From: Dyella halodurans
Lineage (GTDB): Bacteria; Pseudomonadota; Gammaproteobacteria; Xanthomonadales; Rhodanobacteraceae
NCBI RefSeq assembly: GCF_026283925.1
Contig: NZ_JAPDPF010000004.1
Coordinates: 372,001 to 436,000, forward strand
DNA length: 64,000 nucleotides
Direction: 5' to 3'
Part shown: one piece after another, positions 58,520 through 64,000 of the stretch
Layout of the letters: every line of letters begins with the position of its first letter
Position numbering within the stretch: position 1 is the stretch's first letter
Made by a program: the position numbers and the translations under genes
Notes under the pieces: model-generated
Seen by the model: the letters and a program-made list of their open reading frames with translations, nothing else
Databases searched by the model: none
What the model was told of the DNA's origin: nothing

Positions 58520-59302
58520 ATGAAGCGATTCATCTGGACTGTCTTGCTGGCGCTGGGCCTGGCCACTCCCGCCTTCGCGCAAATCTTGAACGGTGTGCTC
58601 ACCGCTTACACCGATCTGTACGCAGGACCGGATCCGGGCTACCCCACCATCGCGCAATTGCCTGCCGGTACCAGTGTCTCCGTCCAGGGCTGCACCGCGG
58701 GTTGGGGATGGTGCGACGTCATCACCCTGGGCATGCGCGGCTGGGTGCCTGGCACCTTTGTGCAGTACTACTACCAGAGCCAGCCGGTGATCATCGCCGA
58801 CTATGGTGCGCAGATCGGGATTCCGATTGTCGCGTTCGCGATCGGCTCTTACTGGGGCAGTTACTACCGCGACCGGCCGTTCTATCGGGATCGCGACTAT
58901 TGGTACGGGCGGCCCTATCCGACGCGACCGCCTCCGCGACCACCGGGTTACCGGCCGGGCTATCGCCCCCCGGGCCCGGTCGCCCATCCGCCCGGGCCGG
59001 CCTATCGGCCACCGATGAGTCAGGCGCCGCGACCGCCGAATCCCGGCGCGCATCCCCCCCCTGCCGTCACGCGACCGCCGAACCCGGGCAATCGGCCACC
59101 GACGAATCCCGGGCAATATCCGCCAGGCGGCGGCCGTCCGCCGCCGAACCAGGGCAACCGGCCACCGACGAATCCTCGGCCACCGCCCGCAGGTGGCAAC
59201 CGACCGCCGCCGAACCAGGGCAACCGGCCGCCCGGCGAAAGCCACGCGCCCCGGCCGCAGCCACGCCCAGCGCCAAGCAATAACGGCGGCAACGGCCAAT
59301 AA
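58520..59302 (+). CDS. Secreted SH3-domain protein with proline-rich repeats
   Basis: A 260-residue exported protein. The signal peptide (FIWTVLLALGLATPAFA) is followed by a bacterial SH3 domain (VLTAYTDLYAGPDPGYPTIAQLPAGTSVSVQGCTAGWGWCDVI, then MRGWVPGTFVQYYY) and a short hydrophobic stretch (IIADYGAQIGIPIVAFAIGSYW). The last 120 residues are Pro/Gly/Asn/Arg repeats such as NRPPTNPG and PPPNQGNRPP. SH3 domains of this type often bind peptidoglycan. No enzymatic domain is seen. The ATG at 58520 opens on the signal sequence. Confidence 0.8.
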   Translation: MKRFIWTVLLALGLATPAFAQILNGVLTAYTDLYAGPDPGYPTIAQLPAGTSVSVQGCTAGWGWCDVITLGMRGWVPGTFVQYYYQSQPVIIADYGAQIGIPIVAFAIGSYWGSYYRDRPFYRDRDYWYGRPYPTRPPPRPPGYRPGYRPPGPVAHPPGPAYRPPMSQAPRPPNPGAHPPPAVTRPPNPGNRPPTNPGQYPPGGGRPPPNQGNRPPTNPRPPPAGGNRPPPNQGNRPPGESHAPRPQPRPAPSNNGGNGQ

Positions 59303-59356
59303 GCAAACGAGCATGCGGTCCTGAGTCGAGGCCCACCCAGCGCCACTCCGCGACGC

Positions 59357-59839
59357 TTATGAAGGCCACCACCCTCGCCCGCTCTGCGCATAGCGGTCGG
59401 CCGAGCGTTCGAACGGATTGCGCACGCTTACGCCGCCGCAAAGCAGGTACACCGGCAGAAACAGCGGGCCCAGCAGCATGAATTGGTAGACGTGCGCGCG
59501 CTCGTGGTCGGCCAGCGAGATGGGTTGCTCCTGGCGTTGACCCGCACGGTGGGCATAGGTCAAGCAAGGCGTATTCAATTCATCGCTGGTGTAGAGGATG
59601 ACGTTGCCAAGCGTCAGGGCGCCGCCGGGACCTGGCCAGGGCATGCGCCGAAAGGCGAGCGCCAGTTCCCGACTGCGCCACTGCAGGCGCGCCCCAAACG
59701 GGAGGCAGGCCACGCCAAGCAGCAAGCCCAGCAAGGTGTTGGGCAGGGTCCAGCACGCTCCCATCAAGGCCACCACGCAGCGGATCGCCGAAGCCTGCGT
59801 CGATCTGCGTTTCCCGTGCTCTTTGCCGCGTACGTTCAT
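59357..59839 (-). CDS. Membrane protein with HERAH motif
   Basis: Unknown 160-residue protein. Two hydrophobic stretches (VVALMGACWTLPNTLLGLLLGVACLPFG and YQFMLLGPLFLPVYLLCGGVSV) flank a soluble part with HERAH at residues 112-116, an HExxH zinc-protease-like motif, and FERSADRYAQ 30 residues later, which could give the third ligand. It may be a small membrane-bound metallopeptidase or a DUF4157-like protein. I chose the ATG at 59839; 42 extra upstream codons overlap trxC. It is convergent with the SH3 gene and divergent from trxC. Confidence 0.7.
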   Translation of the reverse strand: MNVRGKEHGKRRSTQASAIRCVVALMGACWTLPNTLLGLLLGVACLPFGARLQWRSRELALAFRRMPWPGPGGALTLGNVILYTSDELNTPCLTYAHRAGQRQEQPISLADHERAHVYQFMLLGPLFLPVYLLCGGVSVRNPFERSADRYAQSGRGWWPS

Positions 59840-59922
59840 CCTGGGCAGCCCATGCACATCTTGTTTCGACGCCGTGCCAGCACCATTTGATGTGCCAGTG
59901 AGTTTCGGACCTGGAGTCCACC

Positions 59923-60360
59923 GTGTCCAACGTACTGAGTGTCCCATGCCCTCATTGCAGTGCACTCAATCGAGTTCCCGACCAACGCCTTGGCGAGCAC
60001 CCCACCTGCGGCCGTTGCAAGCAGCCGTTGTTCGAGGGCAAACCGATCGAGCTGACCACCGCCAACTTTGATGCCGTGGCCGGTCGTGGCGACTTGCCGG
60101 TGGTGATTGATTTCTGGGCGACCTGGTGCGGTCCGTGTCGCGGCTTTGCGCCGGTCTTTGCCGAGGCAGCACGCAGCCTGGAACCCCGGCTGCGGCTGGC
60201 GAAGGTGGATACGGACGCGCAACCTGCCCTGGCCTCGCGGTTTGGCATCCGCAGCATTCCCACCTTGCTGGTGCTACGTGACGGACGCGAAGTCGCGCGA
60301 CAAGCCGGTGCACTCAATGCATCGCAGTTGCGACAGTTCCTGGATGGCGCGCTGCGCTAG
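59923..60360 (+). CDS. trxC: Thioredoxin 2 (TrxC)
   Basis: A 145-residue thioredoxin with an N-terminal zinc module: CPHC (Cys9, Cys12) and CGRC (Cys29, Cys32), then the thioredoxin fold with active-site WCGPC (Cys69, Cys72) and the cis-Pro loop SIPTLLVL. TrxC is a heat-stable disulfide reductase induced by oxidative stress in many bacteria. The GTG at 59923 is the start; no ATG precedes the first CxxC. Its TAG stop shares the CTAG palindrome with the convergent selO stop. Confidence 0.96.
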   Translation: MSNVLSVPCPHCSALNRVPDQRLGEHPTCGRCKQPLFEGKPIELTTANFDAVAGRGDLPVVIDFWATWCGPCRGFAPVFAEAARSLEPRLRLAKVDTDAQPALASRFGIRSIPTLLVLRDGREVARQAGALNASQLRQFLDGALR

Positions 60361-61916
60361 GAACTGCACGACAACATCGAACAACCCGCTTTCTGGCGCG
60401 CCCAATCCGGGCGTTTTCGGGCATAACGCTCGTGGCCCGGCTGATCGTCATAAGGGCGGCGCATGACCTCCAGCAATTCGCGGATGCCGTCGTAATCGCC
60501 TTGCGTGGCGCGATCGATGGCCTCTTGCGCCAGGTAGTTGCGCAGCACGTAGCGCGGGTTGGCACGCTGCATGAGCGCGCGACGCTGTTCCGGCCTCAAC
60601 GGATCGTCGGCGACGCGCGCCGCATAGCGCACCAGCCAGGCGAGGAACGCGGGCTCCGCCTCGACGCGCTTCACCTCGTCGTAAAACGCTTCCTGCGACG
60701 GCGCGAGTGATGGCGCCTGCATATCGACATCGCCCAGCGCGCGAAAGAACAGCGTCATGTCGACTTCCGCTTCGCTGAGCAGCGCATGCAAGGCGCGCAT
60801 CAAGTCGACGTCGTCATCACGGCATTCGGCCAGGCCCAGTTTCGCGGCGATCGACTCGCGATCCGCGGCGGCGTAGGTCGCCGCATAGCGATCCAAGCCT
60901 GCCTGCAACGATTCCACGCCGTCGAACAGCGGCGCCAGCGCCATGGCCAGGCGACCCAGGTTCCACCACGCCACGTTCGGTTGCTGGCCAAAACGATAGC
61001 GGCGGCGTCCAGCGTCCGTCGTATTGGGCGTCCATTCCGGATCGAAATTGTCGACCCAGCCGTAGGGACCGTAGTCGATGGTGAGCCCGAGTATGGACAT
61101 GTTGTCCGTGTTCATCACGCCATGCACAAAGCCTACGCGCATCCAGTGCGCCACCATCGTTGCCGTGCGTTCGCAGATCTGGCCGAACCACTCGGCATAC
61201 AGCGCCTGGCCCTGGCCTTGCAGTGCGGGGAAATCGCGACGAATGGTGAAGTCCACCAACTGCCGCAGCAGTTCGACTTCACCGCGCGCTGCCGGCAGCT
61301 CGAAGTTGCCGAAACGAATAAACGACGGCGCCACGCGGCAAACGATGGCGCCGGGTTCCTCCTGCGGATGGCCGTCGTAGAACATGTCGCGCACGACGGC
61401 GTCACCGGTAACGACAAGGCTTAGTGCTCGCGTGGTCGGCACACCGAGATGGTGCATCGCCTCGCTGCAGAGGAATTCGCGAATGGAGGATCTCAACACG
61501 GCGCGTCCGTCGGCGCCACGCGAATAAGGCGTGCGACCGGCGCCCTTCAGTTGCAGCTCCCAACGCAGGCCATCCGCGTCGATCACTTCACCCAGCGAGA
61601 TCGCACGCCCGTCGCCCAGCTGATCGGCCCAGACCCCGAACTGATGGCCGCCGTAGTTCGCGGCATAAGGCTGCATGCCCTCCAGCAACGCGTTGCCACC
61701 AAAGACGGCCGCAAAATCGGCGCTGGCGAGATCAGCCTCACTCAGGCCCAGCGTCTGCGCCATCTCGCTCGAATAGGCGACGACACGCGGTGACGCCACC
61801 GGCGTCGGCTCGACCAGCGAGTACAGCGCGCTGAACACCTGGCGCTGACGCGCACCCGTTTCGGGGTCACCCGGAAGCTCACGGGTAAAGGCGTTATCGA
61901 ATCGCAATTGCTGCAT
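60357..61916 (-). CDS. selO: Protein adenylyltransferase SelO (YdiU)
   Basis: A pseudokinase that AMPylates proteins, 519 residues. [95 protein letters not shown] and [31 protein letters not shown] are diagnostic; the last holds the catalytic Asp. It ends CSMLSCSS, with Cys where eukaryotic SelO has selenocysteine. In E. coli SelO modifies redox proteins including glutaredoxin; here it is tail-to-tail with trxC. The ATG at 61916 gives the conserved start. Confidence 0.95.
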   Translation of the reverse strand: MQQLRFDNAFTRELPGDPETGARQRQVFSALYSLVEPTPVASPRVVAYSSEMAQTLGLSEADLASADFAAVFGGNALLEGMQPYAANYGGHQFGVWADQLGDGRAISLGEVIDADGLRWELQLKGAGRTPYSRGADGRAVLRSSIREFLCSEAMHHLGVPTTRALSLVVTGDAVVRDMFYDGHPQEEPGAIVCRVAPSFIRFGNFELPAARGEVELLRQLVDFTIRRDFPALQGQGQALYAEWFGQICERTATMVAHWMRVGFVHGVMNTDNMSILGLTIDYGPYGWVDNFDPEWTPNTTDAGRRRYRFGQQPNVAWWNLGRLAMALAPLFDGVESLQAGLDRYAATYAAADRESIAAKLGLAECRDDDVDLMRALHALLSEAEVDMTLFFRALGDVDMQAPSLAPSQEAFYDEVKRVEAEPAFLAWLVRYAARVADDPLRPEQRRALMQRANPRYVLRNYLAQEAIDRATQGDYDGIRELLEVMRRPYDDQPGHERYARKRPDWARQKAGCSMLSCSS

Positions 61917-62153
61917 GTGCTGCCCTATTCCCGGTGATGTGAAGCGCCTGCCTCGATATTTGGTCATGGCAGTTTTGGTGCAAGACGTCCCCGCAAATAT
62001 GCCAGGGAGATCGCGTCTTCACCTTTATGAACGTCTCGCGCAGCCCTGCAACAAGCGCAATTCCGTTCAGTGACGATTGGCATTTGTGTACAGCCAGTGA
62101 AGATGGTTAGAGTGGTACCCGTCGGCTGCGCAGGGGTAGCCGGGAGTGACACT

Positions 62154-62354
62154 ATGCACATGCTTCTTGCCCGTTCCACCTTTGCGCGTGGAATGCAGCT
62201 GGTAGCAGGGATGCTCCCCCACAGGGATACGCAGGACGCGGCGAATACTCAAGCCCAGGATCCCAACCCGTTTCAGTTGGTGTCCTGGCAACCCGGCGCC
62301 CATTCGCGCCGGGAAGACGAACTGGCCCGCCGCCGCGAGTATCTGACCGGCTGA
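62154..62354 (+). CDS. Hypothetical small protein
   Basis: A 66-residue frame starting at ATG 62154 with GGGAG seven bases upstream. The predicted protein is helical and charged (MLLARSTFARGMQLVAGMLPH, ending EDELARRREYLTG) with no signal peptide or domain. It lies between divergent selO and convergent rsuA-type genes with its own ribosome-binding site, which favours a real gene. I do not recognise it. Confidence 0.5.
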   Translation: MHMLLARSTFARGMQLVAGMLPHRDTQDAANTQAQDPNPFQLVSWQPGAHSRREDELARRREYLTG

Positions 62355-62361
62355 GCCACGT

Positions 62362-63078
62362 TCACGCGGACGACGTCGGCCCCGCAAAAAGGGTTGCCAC
62401 GTCGCCCGCGTCCAGCGCACGCCACCGGCCGGCCGGAAGCTCACCGAGGGTGAGACCACCGACGGAAATTCGCGCCAGCGTTTCCACGTGGTTGCCGACC
62501 GCAGCGAACATGCGGCGTACCTGGTGATAGCGTCCTTCGGTCAGGGTCAGGCGCACATGGCGCGGCGACAACACCTCCAGCACGGCCGGCTCCAGCGGCT
62601 CCTTTTCCGACTCCAGCATCATCTTGCCGCTGCCGAACAACTCGCCTTCGTCGCCGCGCAGATCCTGCGCTAGCGTGGCCTCATACACCTTGGCCACCCT
62701 CGACTTCGGCGAGATGATCCGGTGCAGCAGCGCGCCATCATCGGTGAACAGCAGCAGGCCGGAGGTGTCGCGATCCAGCCGACCCACGGTTGAGAGTGCC
62801 GGATCGCGCACCCGATAGCGTGGCGGCAGCAAGTCGTACACCACGCGTCCCTGATCCTTGCGCGAGCAGGTGGCGCCCAGTGGCTTGTTCATCATAAGAA
62901 TCAGGCCCGCAGGCGGATCGAGCGGCTCGTCGTCGACGCGGATGTGCTCGTGCGGCACCTTGTCATCGGCGTACAACACTTCGCCAGCGGGATCGGTGAT
63001 GCGTCCTTCGCGAAACATCAGCGCCACGTCCTTGCGGCTGCCATAACCGAGATTGGCGATCAGCTTGACCAATTTCAT
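62362..63078 (-). CDS. RsuA-type rRNA pseudouridine synthase
   Basis: Converts a uridine in ribosomal RNA to pseudouridine. The 238-residue protein has an N-terminal S4 domain (KLVKLIANLGYGSRKDVALMFREGRIT), LILMMNKPLGATCSRKD and the catalytic GRLDRDTSGLLLFTDDG with Asp102, then GRYHQVRRMFAAVGNHV. RsuA modifies U516 of 16S rRNA; RluB, RluE and RluF are relatives, so the target is inferred. Its ATG overlaps the stop of the upstream methyltransferase (ATGA), so the two are translated together. Confidence 0.9.
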   Translation of the reverse strand: MKLVKLIANLGYGSRKDVALMFREGRITDPAGEVLYADDKVPHEHIRVDDEPLDPPAGLILMMNKPLGATCSRKDQGRVVYDLLPPRYRVRDPALSTVGRLDRDTSGLLLFTDDGALLHRIISPKSRVAKVYEATLAQDLRGDEGELFGSGKMMLESEKEPLEPAVLEVLSPRHVRLTLTEGRYHQVRRMFAAVGNHVETLARISVGGLTLGELPAGRWRALDAGDVATLFAGPTSSA

Positions 63079-64000
63079 GCGCGTACTCCGCGTGCTTCGA
63101 TCACCTTGAAACCTTCCTGCGTTGTCACCGTACGTACCTCGGTAAAGCGAGCGGCCAGCGTGGCCTCATAGGGCAGATGGCGATTGGCCACCAGCCACAG
63201 GCGGCCGTGCGGCAACAATGCGCCGGCCGCCGTATCGATAAACGCGCGACCCAGTTCAGGCAGGTCGGCGCGGCCTTGATGGAACGGTGGATTGCTGACG
63301 ATGGCGTCGTAACGATGGGGCAGTCCCTGCGTCACGTCATGCCAATGGATGGCGAATGCCACCGGCCTGCCGCAGACACGCTGCGCGTCTTCCAGATTCA
63401 GTCGTGCCGGCTCCAGCGCGCGTCGTTCCGCTTCGTACAGGTCGATACCCGTCACGCCGGCACAGCGTGCCAGCACCTGGGTGGCGAGATAGCCGTAGCC
63501 CGCGCCAAGATCCGCCAGCCGTCCTGCAAGATCCGCCGGCAGGTGCTCTGCCAGCAGGGCCGAGGCGGGGTCCACGCGATCCCAGGCGAACAGTCCCGGG
63601 CGGCTGATATAACCCGCCCCGTTGGGTCGCGGGGCATCGAGCGCGGACCATTCGTCGAGCAGCGCCGAAGTGGCTTCGTCACCCAGTGGCGAAGTCCAGA
63701 ACACACGGCATTTGTGCTTGGAGACCACCTGCAGCGGGCCGGCCAGGCGAGCCAGGTCTGCTTCGCCCGACTTGGCGCCCTCGGTATTGGGCATCGCTAC
63801 CAGCACCACCCCACCGGGGGCGGTACGGCGCATGGTCTGCGCGAACAGGGCGCGCGCCTCGTCGCGTTGCCGCGGTGGCAGCACCAGGACCAAGGGGTAA
63901 CGCTCTTCGCTATCGGGCGCACCCAGCCGCAATCTGCTGCGTTCCAGCGCATCCGCGAACGGTTTGAAGCTCTGCTCACAGACCCAGCCCGGACGCGCCA
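63075..64000 (-). CDS. rsmC: RsmC-type rRNA guanine methyltransferase, 5' end beyond window
   Basis: SAM-dependent methyltransferase that in E. coli makes m2G1207 of 16S rRNA. The frame is open to base 64000, so the N-terminus is outside the window; 308 codons are visible against about 340. The visible part has the RsmC N-terminal pseudo-domain (ERYPLVLVLPPRQRDEARALFAQTMRRTAPGGVVLVAMPN), then the active domain with LADLGAGYGYLATQVLA for SAM and SNPPFHQG for the target base. It overlaps the rsuA-type gene by four bases; both modify 16S rRNA in the families they belong to, so the pairing makes sense. Confidence 0.9.
   Translation of the reverse strand, partial: ARPGWVCEQSFKPFADALERSRLRLGAPDSEERYPLVLVLPPRQRDEARALFAQTMRRTAPGGVVLVAMPNTEGAKSGEADLARLAGPLQVVSKHKCRVFWTSPLGDEATSALLDEWSALDAPRPNGAGYISRPGLFAWDRVDPASALLAEHLPADLAGRLADLGAGYGYLATQVLARCAGVTGIDLYEAERRALEPARLNLEDAQRVCGRPVAFAIHWHDVTQGLPHRYDAIVSNPPFHQGRADLPELGRAFIDTAAGALLPHGRLWLVANRHLPYEATLAARFTEVRTVTTQEGFKVIEARGVRA

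Overview
The window is a 64 kb stretch of chromosome from a GC-rich gammaproteobacterium. The gene families and several gene orders point to Xanthomonadales (Lysobacterales), most likely family Rhodanobacteraceae (Dyella, Rhodanobacter, Luteibacter or Frateuria type): cinA-recA-recX-alaS-csrA-tRNA-Ser, twin cold-shock genes, YXWGXW-repeat secreted proteins and abundant short palindromic repeats. This placement is an inference from recognised protein families; no database was searched. About 70 protein genes fill most of the sequence. I see no prophage, transposase, CRISPR array, rRNA or integron, so it reads as core genome with small intergenic repeats.

Layout. 1-5.2 kb: polyphosphate metabolism (ppk, 5' end cut off by the window edge, then ppx), a secreted cyclophilin and lpxH. 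5.2-7.2 kb: a YXWGXW secreted protein, a block of tRNA-associated tandem repeats, and tRNA-Ser(GCU). 7.2-13.3 kb (minus strand): csrA, alaS, recX, an unusual SDR, recA and cinA. 13.3-20.4 kb: an M19-like dipeptidase and amidohydrolase pair, mutS, a small unknown gene, a response regulator and an Hsp15-like gene. 20.4-27.3 kb: AEC transporter, htpG, htpX, gluQ, a PhaB-like reductase, a REP pair and tcdA. 27.4-36.4 kb: cytochrome c', Mpo1-like, pirin, ene-reductase, hydrolase, two csp genes with related leaders, a lipoprotein, a YcaQ-like glycosylase, an EF-hand-like periplasmic protein, pldA and a SlyD-like isomerase. 36.4-41.3 kb: dacB, glutathione peroxidase and the metNIQ methionine importer. 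41.3-42.1 kb: a gene-free 780 bp multi-arm palindromic element. 42.2-49.5 kb: pncB, a cytochrome c, a lipoprotein metallopeptidase, a Tyr/Gly-rich lipoprotein, rhomboid, PhzF, YaiI and a beta-hydroxyacid dehydrogenase. 49.6-64 kb: HI0933-type flavoprotein, YajQ, DUF1345, GNAT, OsmC, secreted intradiol dioxygenase, aroG with a leader-peptide attenuator, MpaB-type oxygenase, NERD-helicase, SH3/proline-rich protein, a HERAH membrane protein, trxC, selO, a small ORF, an rsuA-type pseudouridine synthase and an rsmC-type methyltransferase cut off at the right edge.

Functional themes are genome maintenance (recA, recX, mutS, a YcaQ-like glycosylase, a NERD-helicase), proteostasis and stress (htpG, htpX, csp, slyD, Hsp15, gpx, osmC, trxC, selO), envelope (lpxH, dacB, pldA, several lipoproteins) and RNA modification (tcdA, gluQ, rsuA, rsmC). 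The most informative noncoding signals are the aroG attenuator (27-codon leader with a Tyr-Phe-Trp-Tyr run plus a terminator that an upstream leader segment can disrupt), the tRNA-Ser-flanking repeats that carry copies of the tRNA 3' end, conserved leaders on the two csp genes, a candidate small RNA upstream of pncB, and the large cruciform element after metQ.
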